Source: an uncultured Eubacteriales bacterium (GTDB taxonomy: Bacteria > Bacillota > Clostridia > Oscillospirales > CAG-272). From it: DNA of 30,996 nt. Each line of letters starts with the position of its first letter. Within the stretch, counting starts at the first letter, position 1. The stretch covers positions 1-30,996 of the forward strand of contig CAKRMZ010000015.1 in assembly GCA_934365155.1 (NCBI GenBank), read 5' to 3'. Both the position numbers and the translations under genes were made by a program. The notes beneath the pieces were generated by a model. It did not search any database. It saw nothing but the letters and a program-made list of their open reading frames with translations, and was not told the DNA's origin. This document shows positions 6,865-14,170 of this stretch, piece after piece.

Positions 6865-7908
6865 TTATTTTAGAATTTCGGCAATTTTTTCTTCGCTGTA
6901 TGCGTTGAGGGAGTCAAAATCCATAGAATGAATGTAGATTTCTTCCAATTCTCCGTGCAGGGTTTTAATTTCGGCAAGATTTTGCAGGGCGCCGGATATC
7001 AGTTCATGGTAGCATTTTAGCAAATATTTTATGCTGTGCCGTTTTTTTGCAACGGTTTCCCGATGAATAAATCGTTCCATGTTAACGGTCCGCTCTACAT
7101 TTGCAGGCTTTTTATCATTGCTTAAAAAGAACACGGTGTCTCCGATCATGATTTCATTTATATATTGATCCGAGAGAGGATTCGGACAAATGGTGCATTT
7201 TATTCCGTCCTGCTTTGCAAGCTTTGCAAGTTCTGTGAGAAACAATGTACCGGTCTGATATTTGTCATAAACTGAAATTTTTGTATGTGCAGCTTCTTGC
7301 AGAGTCGGCAGATGAATATAACCGTCGGTGCTGATGGCTTCTGTAAAACGGATATCGGCTGTACCGCGCTCGGTTTTGATTTTTGAGTAAACGCGGCTGA
7401 CTGCTTTTCTCAGCTTTTCGGTTTTGATTGAAGGCTTTAGTGCTTCGTCAAGGGCTTGCTGAATTTCTGCTGCCGCTGAAAGATAACGGTAGACAATGCG
7501 ATAGAGACGGCTTTTTTGGTCTCCTAATCGGGCAATTTTGTCCCGATTTTTTTGCAGAGCTTCCGTACGAAAAAAAATTCCCGTATTAATGATTTCCTCA
7601 ACTGCTCCCGGATATTTCGGATCCTGCAGGTGAGGCGATGTGCCGTCAAGCACGGCGATTTTTTGCGGCCATATAATAATTCCGTCTAAGCTATGAGGAT
7701 CGGATGAGCAAAAATACCGTTCAATCAGGCTGCCGTTCTCGGCAGCTCGTTTTGCAATTTTTTTCATTAATGTTGATTTTCCGGATCCCGGTCCGCCTTT
7801 AATAATATAAATCTTATTCAAATTGTCGGCATTAAATATGACCGGAAAATAATTTTGAAATCCTTTGCCGGAGTTAGATGCGGCGAAAAAGTCGTAAAAT
7901 GCTTCCAT
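6865..7908 (-). CDS. Tandem P-loop ATPase-like protein of unknown function, second site degenerate
   Basis: This 347-residue protein has residues 32-54 as KIYIIKGGPGSGKSTLMKK, a clear Walker A. It is followed by C-S-S-D-P-H-S-L-D-G-I-I and a V-L-D-G-T-S-P-H segment, all typical of a conserved but uncharacterised Firmicutes ATPase family (PRK06851-like, recalled from memory). The second half repeats the layout. KISVYDKYQTGTLFLTEL aligns with the first P-loop, then C-P-N-P-L-S-D-Q-Y-I-N-E-I-M-I aligns with the C-S-S-D-P block. The second Walker A has lost its glycine-rich GKS/T core. The middle region (about 120-200) is helical and charged. Start ATG 7906-7908 has GGGAG eight bases upstream on the minus strand. 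It is monocistronic between a terminator and a divergent citrate synthase. Function unknown; nucleotide binding in the first half is likely. Confidence 0.75.
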   Translation of the reverse strand: MEAFYDFFAASNSGKGFQNYFPVIFNADNLNKIYIIKGGPGSGKSTLMKKIAKRAAENGSLIERYFCSSDPHSLDGIIIWPQKIAVLDGTSPHLQDPKYPGAVEEIINTGIFFRTEALQKNRDKIARLGDQKSRLYRIVYRYLSAAAEIQQALDEALKPSIKTEKLRKAVSRVYSKIKTERGTADIRFTEAISTDGYIHLPTLQEAAHTKISVYDKYQTGTLFLTELAKLAKQDGIKCTICPNPLSDQYINEIMIGDTVFFLSNDKKPANVERTVNMERFIHRETVAKKRHSIKYLLKCYHELISGALQNLAEIKTLHGELEEIYIHSMDFDSLNAYSEEKIAEILK

Positions 7909-8020
7909 TAGAGCTGCTCCCGTTATAATCTGTTATTTTAGTATTATAGTATGCGCAAGCGAAAACCTTGTGAATTTTTTTACAACGTAGCATTTTGTTT
8001 ATAAAATTGAAATATTTTTA

Positions 8021-8029
8021 TGATATACT
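8021..8029 (+). promoter_or_regulatory. Probable extended -10 promoter of citrate synthase
   Basis: TGA followed by TATACT (8024-8029) is an extended -10 element. No good -35 hexamer is found at 17 bp. The start would be near 8036, about 35 bp before the ATG. Confidence 0.5.
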
Positions 8030-8071
8030 GATAAAAGTATAAATAATTTTCCAAGTTGCAGGAGGTGCCAT

Positions 8072-9448
8072 ATGAAATTAAATCCCGGCTATTCAGACAT
8101 TACCCCGCAGATAGAGCAATGGGCGGAGATGTGCTGCAAAAACAGCTCGATTGATCCGGATTTATATCGCAAATATGAAGTGAAGCGCGGTTTGCGTGAT
8201 ATTAACGGTAAAGGCGTTTTAACAGGCCTTACGGATATTTCCGAGATTGTTTCTTACACCTTGATTGACAGCGAATACGTGCCTTGTGAAGGCATTTTGC
8301 GTTATCGGGGAATTGACATTGAGGAAATTACAAAAGGGTTTTTATCCGAAAATCGGTTTGGATTTGAGGAATGTGTATATCTGCTTTTGTTCGGAGAGCT
8401 TCCTTCTCAAAATCAACTGAACGGATTTTTTAATACACTGTCTTCCTATCGTACGCTGCCTACCAATTTTGTGCGTGATATTATATTGAAAGCACCGAGC
8501 GCGGATATGATGAACACGTTGGCTCGGTGTGTATTGACTTTATATGCCTATGATGATTATGCCGACGATATTTCAATTCCCAACGTACTTCGGCAGTGTA
8601 TTCAGCTGATTGCTTTGATGCCTCTGTTTTCTGTTTACGGCTATCAGTCGTATCAGCATTATTTTGAGAATAAGAGTTTATATATCGGCGTGCCGGATCC
8701 TGCCTTATCGACTGCCGAGAATATTCTTCATATGCTTCGGCCGGACGGTAAATATACCGCTCTGGAAGCTAAGATTTTAGATCTTGCTTTGGTGCTTCAT
8801 GCCGAGCATGGCGGCGGAAACAATTCGACTTTTACGACACATGTGGTTTCATCCTCCGGAACGGATACGTATTCTGTAATCGCGGCTTCTTTAGGTTCCC
8901 TGAAAGGGCCTCGTCACGGTGGGGCGAATATTAAAGTGGTACGTATGATAGAGGATATCAAAGAGCATGTGGATGATTGGTCCGATGAGGAAAAAATAAA
9001 GAGCTATCTTTCCGATATTCTGAATAAGAGAGCATTCGATAAGGCCGGTTTAATATATGGCATGGGACATGCGGTATATTCCATTTCAGACCCGCGTGCC
9101 AATGTTTTTAAACGCTTTGTCGAGGTGTTGTCCAAAGAGAAGGGACGGGAAGATGAGTTCCGCCTTTATTCGCTGATCGAAAAATTAGCGCCGCAGGTGA
9201 TTGCCAAAGAACGAAAAATTTACAAAGGGGTCAGTGCAAATGTTGACTTCTACAGCGGATTTATTTACTGCATGCTTGATTTGCCCGCTGAGCTTTTTAC
9301 TCCGCTTTTTGCAATTGCCCGTATTGCCGGTTGGAGTGCACACCGGATCGAAGAATTGATTAATGCTGGAAAGATCATTCGTCCTGCTTATAAGAGCGTT
9401 TCGGGCCATAAGGAATATCGCCCGATCAAGGATCGTTTGGATTCATAA
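8072..9448 (+). CDS. Citrate synthase (citrate/2-methylcitrate synthase family)
   Basis: This 458-residue protein condenses acetyl-CoA with oxaloacetate to give citrate. Visible active-site landmarks are HAEHGGGNNSTF at 243-254, GPRHGGAN at 279-286, GMGHAVY at 330-336 (catalytic His333) and VDFYSG at 391-396 (catalytic Asp392). It also has the N-terminal R-G-L-R-D-x-x-G-K-G-V-x-x-G-L-T-D-I-S segment typical of the clostridial form of about 450 residues, which is longer than the Bacillus enzyme. A strong GGAGG (8061-8065) precedes the ATG. It stands alone, without aconitase or isocitrate dehydrogenase neighbours. In a fermentative clostridium it probably feeds 2-oxoglutarate and glutamate synthesis rather than a full cycle. 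A use on propionyl-CoA cannot be excluded. Confidence 0.93.
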   Translation: MKLNPGYSDITPQIEQWAEMCCKNSSIDPDLYRKYEVKRGLRDINGKGVLTGLTDISEIVSYTLIDSEYVPCEGILRYRGIDIEEITKGFLSENRFGFEECVYLLLFGELPSQNQLNGFFNTLSSYRTLPTNFVRDIILKAPSADMMNTLARCVLTLYAYDDYADDISIPNVLRQCIQLIALMPLFSVYGYQSYQHYFENKSLYIGVPDPALSTAENILHMLRPDGKYTALEAKILDLALVLHAEHGGGNNSTFTTHVVSSSGTDTYSVIAASLGSLKGPRHGGANIKVVRMIEDIKEHVDDWSDEEKIKSYLSDILNKRAFDKAGLIYGMGHAVYSISDPRANVFKRFVEVLSKEKGREDEFRLYSLIEKLAPQVIAKERKIYKGVSANVDFYSGFIYCMLDLPAELFTPLFAIARIAGWSAHRIEELINAGKIIRPAYKSVSGHKEYRPIKDRLDS

Positions 9449-9470
9449 GCAAAAGAAAGCAGCTTCATTA

Positions 9471-9520
9471 AAAAACAACGCATCCTTCAAAGCATTTCGC
9501 TTTGAAGGATGCGTTGTTTG
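9471..9520. terminator. Bidirectional terminator between citrate synthase and the flavodoxin gene
   Basis: A perfect stem of about 20 bp (ending CTTCAAAGC on the left arm, 9474-9493, and GCTTTGAAG on the right, 9499-9518) has an ATTTC loop. A5 precedes it, so the minus-strand reading has a good U-tract; the plus-strand tract (TTGTTTG) is weaker. It serves both convergent units. Confidence 0.85.
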
Positions 9521-9574
9521 CTATATGGAGACCCCCGTCGGAATCTGCTGCGTTCTCAAGGGGGGCGATCACTT

Positions 9575-10549
9575 TTATTGCTTTGAAGTATCTGAAGCGG
9601 TAAAATCGGCATCCGCCTTTTTTACATATTCGGATTCAAAGACCGTTTTATATGTTCCCGTTCTGCACCGCACACTGCGCAACGCCGTGCGGTGAATGCC
9701 CAAAAGGGAGTCCATTTCCTTTGCTGCGTTTTCATAGGCGCTGTTTTGATGGTGGACTAAAATGTAGTCAGCCTCCCTGATTTTGCCTGCAGCTTGCATG
9801 CAGAAGCTACGCACGGGAGCCGCTAACGAAAATACCCAAATGGGAGCGCATATCGTTACATGCTCAAGTTGAGAAAAATCGACATCGATCTGCTTGATGG
9901 GCATGCTCCATTTGTGCATCCCATAGCGTCCGCACCACCAAAAGCCAAGTGTCCCCTCCGTTCGCTCAGCAGCCTTGATTTCATAAACGGTAGCCCCGGT
10001 CCGCTCTGCTTCCTCATAGGCAAGCTTTCGTACATAACCCATACGGGAGAAGAATACGACCGAGCGTTTGGGATTGGTGCCGATATTGGGATAGTCGGCA
10101 AGACGGATGCAAAACGATTCCTGCTTTTTAAATATCCATGCCGCGTATCCGGTGGCAGCCTGCGCCGCACCGAAAATGAAGTAGATTGTGGACATGAAAT
10201 TCGGCGGGAACATATAGAACTGAATGCAGATCCAAAGCATCAGTGTCACACCAAACGTGCCGCCGAGCACCACGCCGGACGGCTTTTTTGCAAACAGCAG
10301 TCCGGCCGCTGTCAGATTGCTGAGCCCGTTGACGATAAGTAATGCCCAACCGGAAAATCGGAAGTCTTGAAATACTATATCCGCAAAGGGCAGCACCTGA
10401 AAATAGGGAAGCATGGCGTCCATACCCATATTTTTCCCGGTGGGATCTGACAGCATCCCAAAAGCGCCTGCTACTGCGCCGATTCCGATGAACAGTGTCC
10501 AAAAGATCAAAAAAATTCGAGCGGCTTTAAATCTTGATTTTATTTGCAT
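9575..10549 (-). CDS. Membrane-anchored flavodoxin-domain protein
   Basis: This is a 324-residue fusion. Residues 1 to about 150 hold roughly four hydrophobic segments (ARIFLIFWTLFIGIG, SGWALLIVNGLSNLTAAGLL, GVTLMLWICIQFYMFP, a final Y-F-I-F-G-A-A-Q-A-A-T-G-Y-A). A soluble C-terminal domain follows, starting at KRSVVFFSRMGYVRKLAYEEA. It has the beta-strand/phosphate-loop/helix layout of flavodoxins, with S-R-M-G-Y in place of the classic S/T-x-T-G-x-T, then the conserved TEGTLGFWWCGRYGM and a flavin-contacting CAPIWVFSLAAPVRSF loop. A membrane-linked flavin electron-transfer role is inferred; the substrate is unknown. ATG 10547-10549 is chosen for the GGGAG upstream. It overlaps the 3' end of the GNAT gene by 23 bp, indicating translational coupling in one operon. 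Last gene of the TetR-operator transcript. Confidence 0.72.
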   Translation of the reverse strand: MQIKSRFKAARIFLIFWTLFIGIGAVAGAFGMLSDPTGKNMGMDAMLPYFQVLPFADIVFQDFRFSGWALLIVNGLSNLTAAGLLFAKKPSGVVLGGTFGVTLMLWICIQFYMFPPNFMSTIYFIFGAAQAATGYAAWIFKKQESFCIRLADYPNIGTNPKRSVVFFSRMGYVRKLAYEEAERTGATVYEIKAAERTEGTLGFWWCGRYGMHKWSMPIKQIDVDFSQLEHVTICAPIWVFSLAAPVRSFCMQAAGKIREADYILVHHQNSAYENAAKEMDSLLGIHRTALRSVRCRTGTYKTVFESEYVKKADADFTASDTSKQ

Positions 10550-11342
10550 CGTGCTTTTCTCCCTGTTTCGCTTGAGCGGTTCTATGTGCGGTAATGATTG
10601 TATAATTGTCTGCGTTGACGGTAATGCGAACCCCGTGATTTTCACAGTACCAATTCTTGCCTTGCCGATTCATTCGACAGTTTTCGGATGCTATCAATGC
10701 CTTGCAGTATTCGACCGTGTCGAAATCTTCGATTTGCAGATTCTTATGGATTCTTTCTTCACCCATCGGAGTTGTGTGAATTTTTTCTATGTTTGAACGC
10801 AGAATATTCGCTTGATTTTCATACTCAAATTTCAGCCACTCTTCACGTTTGATCCCGTAAACTACCGTGTTTTCGCCTTCGCTGTCGACAAACTGCCTGA
10901 TCCGATGCATGCCGTTTGCCAGAGCGGTGGCGGAAGAGGGAATATTCACCTTTTTCATATAGGAATAAACCGCCCTAAACGGTGTGTTATTGAATGTCCA
11001 ATCAAGAACTGCATGTGCGGCTTCTTTTGCATAACCGTTGCGTTGATGGGATTTTGCAATATGATAACCGATCTCCGGGAGAATAGTGCCATCAATATTT
11101 TGCATGGTCAACCCGCAATCTCCGATCATCTTATCGTTTTCTTTCAGCCAAACCGCCCATAAACCGAATCCGAAAACCCGGTAGCGCTCTCTGTTTTTTG
11201 CAATCCAGTTTTTAACCCGTGCGGCATCAAAGGTATACGGATAATGCTGCATGATGTCGGAGTCGGCAAAAACAGTATACAGTATGTCATAGTCAGCCTC
11301 TGTCATTTCACGCAAAAATAAACGCTCGGTTTCAATTTTCAT
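10527..11342 (-). CDS. GNAT acetyltransferase fused to a DUF3781 domain
   Basis: A 271-residue protein. Residues 1 to about 165 are a RimJ/RimL-type GNAT: it opens ETERLFLREMTEADYDILY and has D-K-M-I-G-D-C-G-L-T on the central strand. The acetyl-CoA loop region is IAKSHQRNGYAKEAAHAVLDW, matching Q/R-x-x-G-x-A, and a N-I-P-S-S segment matches the usual N-x-x-S. Residues about 195-271 resemble DUF3781, with GEERIHKNL, the conserved RQGKNWYCENHGVRITVNAD and YTIITAHRT. The acetylation target and DUF3781 function are unknown. ATG 11340-11342 has GGAG upstream; an in-frame start at 11387 lacks an RBS. It sits between the frameshifted membrane protein and the flavodoxin, which it overlaps by 23 bp. 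Confidence 0.78.
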   Translation of the reverse strand: MKIETERLFLREMTEADYDILYTVFADSDIMQHYPYTFDAARVKNWIAKNRERYRVFGFGLWAVWLKENDKMIGDCGLTMQNIDGTILPEIGYHIAKSHQRNGYAKEAAHAVLDWTFNNTPFRAVYSYMKKVNIPSSATALANGMHRIRQFVDSEGENTVVYGIKREEWLKFEYENQANILRSNIEKIHTTPMGEERIHKNLQIEDFDTVEYCKALIASENCRMNRQGKNWYCENHGVRITVNADNYTIITAHRTAQAKQGEKHDANKIKI

Positions 11343-11411
11343 GATTTTGGTTTCTCCGTTTTGTTGTAAATCATTACTGTGAAGCAAATTTCACTTTCGG
11401 TTTGCAGAGAT

Positions 11412-11872
11412 TTATTGCATATCGTTCTTGCGCTGAATATGAACGATTCCTTTGGCGTGTTGTGCAATTACCGTAACCGTGTAGCTTCCGGTTTCCGGAA
11501 TATTCACCGTAAAATCACTGACATCTTTTCCGTTTCCGGAATACAGCACCGCGTTGCTTGGCGTTTGAATTTTCATTTCGATTGAACCCTTTTCGGTTTC
11601 AAATTGTATACGGAGATATCTCCTGCAAGGAGTTCCAGCGTATGTGTATCGGTTCCGTTCATACGGGTAATATCCAATGCATAGAAGTCTGAATTTTTTA
11701 TACGGCTGCCTGTAAAGCTTTCACGATTGCGGAGGATCATAAATATTGTGAGACCCACAGTAAGAAACAGAACAAGTACAATACCGATAATTTTTATTTT
11801 TTTTATATTGAGAATTCTCTTTCTGGAATATATAGCTGCTTTAGTTCGACGTTCAGCAAATCCGAGAAACAT
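11412..11872 (-). pseudogene. Frameshifted membrane-anchored extracytoplasmic protein
   Basis: Two reading frames join into one protein of about 153 residues. The first has a basic N-terminus, one membrane helix (IKIIGIVLVLFLTVGLTIFM), then SFTGSRIKNSDFYALDITR and T-H-T-L-E-L-L-A-G-D-I. The second continues L-R-I-Q-F-E-T-E-K-G-S, then NAVLYSGNGKDVSDFTVNI and GSYTVTVIAQHAKGIVHIQ to a stop at 11412-11414. The frames are restored by adding one base near 11614-11615 (GATATC-TCCG), so a single-base deletion is the simplest explanation. The C-terminal part looks like a small beta-sandwich exposed outside the membrane. The start is uncertain: the only ATG (11870-11872) has no RBS and sits in a hairpin loop. 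Conventional translation may once have begun nearer L-N-I-K-K. As it stands, translation ends at 11573 after 99 residues. A sequencing error is an alternative. Confidence 0.7.
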
Positions 11873-11883
11873 ATTTCTCGGAT
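11860..11883. repeat. Perfect 10-bp inverted repeat around the only ATG of the frameshifted gene
   Basis: ATCCGAGAAA (11860-11869) and TTTCTCGGAT (11874-11883) are separated by four bases. On the minus-strand RNA the loop is TATG, containing the candidate start codon. No U-tract follows on either strand, so it is not an intrinsic terminator. Confidence 0.75.
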
Positions 11884-11954
11884 AAGTGCCGAAAAGGGCA
11901 CAAAATTCAACCGATGAAAGAAGATATTCGCTGATCGGGAAGATCTATAATATT

Positions 11955-11983
11955 ATTATAGCTACCGATCGGTAGGGCGTCAA
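11955..11983 (-). promoter_or_regulatory. Promoter of the GNAT/flavodoxin operon with a TetR-type operator in the spacer
   Basis: On the minus strand, -35 TTGACG (11978-11983), a 17-bp spacer and a perfect -10 TATAAT (11955-11960). The spacer contains the 14-bp perfect palindrome CTACCGATCGGTAG (11962-11975). ACCGATCGGT-type palindromes are typical TetR/AcrR-family operators, and binding between -35 and -10 would block RNA polymerase. No TetR-family gene is present in the window. Confidence 0.75.
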
Positions 11984-12107
11984 GTGTTTTTTGGGGAAAA
12001 TGCATAATAGTGTAAACTTAAAAATGCGTCTTAGGACTGCATGGAAAAGCACATGCTTTTTGGCTGCGGAAGGAAACGGTCAGCTCAATGAAGAGAAAGG
12101 GGAAAAA

Positions 12108-12155
12108 CTTTAAAATAAAAGGAAACGGTGCGCCCGCAAGGCTTGCACCGTTTCC
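12108..12155 (-). terminator. Intrinsic terminator of gpmI
   Basis: The stem GGAAACGGTGC (12121-12131)/GCACCGTTTCC (12145-12155) is followed on the minus strand by TTTTATTTT. It lies about 115 bp downstream of the gpmI stop. Confidence 0.8.
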
Positions 12156-12160
12156 TGCAG

Positions 12161-12210
12161 GGCACTGTCCTTTCGACTTGTTTTCGAGGGAACAGTGCCT
12201 TTTGATTTTT
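12161..12210 (+). terminator. Plus-strand terminator-like hairpin facing gpmI
   Basis: GGCACTGT (12161-12168) and ACAGTGCC (12192-12199) form an 8-bp stem followed by TTTTGATTTTT. It would stop plus-strand transcription before it runs antisense into gpmI, or end a small unseen plus-strand RNA. Confidence 0.55.
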
Positions 12211-12269
12211 AAAATAAACCGAACAACGGATAAAACCGAAATGGACGGAAGGAGACCTAAAAGAAGAAT

Positions 12270-13922
12270 TTATTCAAGGGATATTACGGATTCATCCCAC
12301 ATTGAAGGTGCCTTGAAGCCCAAAAGGTTGACGGCTGTAGCCGCTACGTTGGAAAGTCCGAATTGACCTTTGTCTTCTTTAATTTGATATTTGTCGGAGC
12401 TTTGATTGTCGTAGATAATCAGCGGAACTCGATTCAGCGTGTGGCTGGTTTTTGCTTTGCGATGTCCGTCTTTATCGGTTTTGATATTTCCTTTCTTGTC
12501 TGTTTCGAACATTTCGTCAGCATTGCCGTGATCGGCAGTGATCAGCGCAATTCCGTGCACTTCGTCAACCGCTTGCAGAATGCGCGCAAGCTGAAGATCC
12601 ATGGCCTCAAGTCCTACGATGGTAGCATCAATGTTACCGGTATGACCGACCATATCCCCGTTCGGGAAATTCACGCGCAGGGAGCGGTATTTTCCGCTTT
12701 TCAGCGCTGCGATTAAGGCGTCGGTGATTTCTGCGCATTTCATCCAAGGGCGTTCCTCAAAGGGAATCACGTCTGATTTTATTTCAACATAAGTTTCGTA
12801 TTTTTCATCAAAATAACCGCTACGGTTGCCGTTCCAGAAGTAAGTTACGTGGCCGAATTTTTGCGTTTCACTGATTGCATATTGGGGAATTTTCATATCG
12901 GCAAGGTACTCGCCCATTGTGTTGGTAATTGCCGGAGGATTTACCAAATAGTGTTTCGGTATATGCAAATCGCCGTCATATTCTAACATGCCCGCATAGC
13001 AGACTTTGGGATAGCGCACTCGGTCAAAATGAGAAAACTCTGCCTCATCAAAGGCTAATGAGATTTCGATGGAACGGTCGCCGCGGAAGTTATAAAAGAT
13101 TACGCTGTCATTATCCTCGATCATTCCGACCGGTTTGCCGTTTTCGGCGATGACAAACGGATCCAAATCCTGATCGATCGCATGGGTCTCGTCGCGATAG
13201 GTTTGAATGGCTTCTTTTGCAGAGGCAAATTGACGTCCGATGCCTAACACGTGGGTATCCCACCCCCGCTTAACCATGCTCCAGTCTGCCTGATATCGAT
13301 CCATGGTGATTTTCATTCGTCCGCCGCCGGACGCAATTTTTATGTCAAAATTCGGGCTTCGCAGTGTGGCAATAAATTCTTCAAAGGGATCAACATATTC
13401 CAAAGCAGAAGTTTCTCCCACATCGCGTCCGTCCAGCAAAATGTGAATGCGGACTTTTTCAACGCCTGCATTCTTTGCCTGAAGAATCAGCGCTTTTAAA
13501 TGGGCGATGTTGGAATGGACATTACCGTCTGAAAAAAGTCCTAAAAAATGCAATGTGGAGTGATGGTTTAGACAGTTTGAAATAAGGGTGTTCCAAGTGT
13601 CGGAGCTGTAAATAGAGCCGCTTTCAATGGATTGGGATACTAATTTTGCACCTTGACTGAATACTTGTCCGCTGCCGAGCGCGTTATGACCGACCTCCGA
13701 GTTTCCCATATCGTCATCGGACGGCAGCCCTACTGCGGTACCGTGCGCTTTCAGGGCCAACATCGGATACTCTTCCATTAAACGATTCAGAGTCGGCATA
13801 TTTGCACGATAAACGGCATTTCCCTCATTGTGGGCAGCTAATGCAACACCGTCCATTACAATTGTTAAGACCGGTCCGACCGAGCCGGTATAATTTTTTA
13901 ATTTTGTCAACTGCTTATTCAT
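12270..13922 (-). CDS. gpmI: 2,3-bisphosphoglycerate-independent phosphoglycerate mutase
   Basis: This 550-residue metalloenzyme interconverts 3- and 2-phosphoglycerate in glycolysis. It shows VLTIVMDGVA with metal-binding Asp24, DDDMGNSEVGHNALGSG with the phosphorylated Ser75, the substrate-binding ILLDGRDV and FYNFRGDRSIE segments, and ALITADHGNADEM near the C-terminus supplying metal ligands. At 550 residues it is longer than the roughly 510-residue Bacillus enzyme; some extra length lies in the N-terminal 15 residues and in charged loops such as the K-K-G-N-I-K-T-D-K stretch. ATG 13920-13922 is chosen: AGAGG sits upstream, and a promoter at 13959-13987 excludes the longer frame that would start at 14021. 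Monocistronic, divergent from the dcw cluster. Confidence 0.95.
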   Translation of the reverse strand: MNKQLTKLKNYTGSVGPVLTIVMDGVALAAHNEGNAVYRANMPTLNRLMEEYPMLALKAHGTAVGLPSDDDMGNSEVGHNALGSGQVFSQGAKLVSQSIESGSIYSSDTWNTLISNCLNHHSTLHFLGLFSDGNVHSNIAHLKALILQAKNAGVEKVRIHILLDGRDVGETSALEYVDPFEEFIATLRSPNFDIKIASGGGRMKITMDRYQADWSMVKRGWDTHVLGIGRQFASAKEAIQTYRDETHAIDQDLDPFVIAENGKPVGMIEDNDSVIFYNFRGDRSIEISLAFDEAEFSHFDRVRYPKVCYAGMLEYDGDLHIPKHYLVNPPAITNTMGEYLADMKIPQYAISETQKFGHVTYFWNGNRSGYFDEKYETYVEIKSDVIPFEERPWMKCAEITDALIAALKSGKYRSLRVNFPNGDMVGHTGNIDATIVGLEAMDLQLARILQAVDEVHGIALITADHGNADEMFETDKKGNIKTDKDGHRKAKTSHTLNRVPLIIYDNQSSDKYQIKEDKGQFGLSNVAATAVNLLGFKAPSMWDESVISLE

Positions 13923-13958
13923 AATGTACCTCTTCGTTTTTGGTATAGATATGTCCTT

Positions 13959-13987
13959 ATTATACCGATAAGAAGACGTAATTGCAA
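13959..13987 (-). promoter_or_regulatory. Sigma-A-type promoter of gpmI
   Basis: On the minus strand, -35 TTGCAA (13982-13987), a 17-bp spacer and a perfect -10 TATAAT (13959-13964), about 37 bp upstream of the ATG. Confidence 0.75.
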
Positions 13988-14134
13988 TATGATTGCAAGG
14001 ATTTTTAAAAAGCAGTTTCACGATCTAAGAACAGGTGTTCTTCTTGCTTGTTGCAATACCATGAAAAAACGTTCGAATATTGAAAAAAATATGTGCTAAT
14101 TTTCTTTGATTCTCTATTTCATGCGGATGGAAAC

Positions 14135-14163
14135 TTGAAAAACCCAAAAAAGTGGGCTATACT
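14135..14163 (+). promoter_or_regulatory. Sigma-A-type promoter of the dcw cluster (mraZ)
   Basis: A -35 TTGAAA (14135-14140), a 17-bp spacer and a -10 TATACT (14158-14163). The spacer already contains one GTGG word at 14152-14155. The start would be near 14170, at the edge of the repeat array. Confidence 0.75.
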
Positions 14164-14170
14164 TATACTC

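Larger units (their letters stand above)
11873..12269. other. Intergenic region between the operator-controlled operon and gpmI
   Basis: About 400 bp without a convincing gene. It holds the 5' leader (11873-11950) and promoter-operator of the left operon. It also has an AAAAGCA/TGCTTTT palindrome near 12043-12059 and two stacked hairpins: a minus-strand terminator for gpmI and a plus-strand terminator-like hairpin. An open frame at 12088-12366 overlaps both hairpins and the end of gpmI and is not considered coding. Confidence 0.5.

Noticed and set aside
9860..10342. 160-codon plus-strand frame opposite the flavodoxin gene
   Set aside because: It is antisense to a conserved membrane-flavodoxin protein that fits the operon, and its own translation has no recognisable features.
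12043..12059. AAAAGCA/TGCTTTT palindrome as a terminator
   Set aside because: Arms are almost contiguous, leaving no workable loop, and no gene ends just upstream.
12088..12366. Plus-strand open frame beginning near a purine-rich segment before the gpmI terminator
   Set aside because: It runs through two terminator hairpins and into the 3' end of gpmI; the translation shows no domain.
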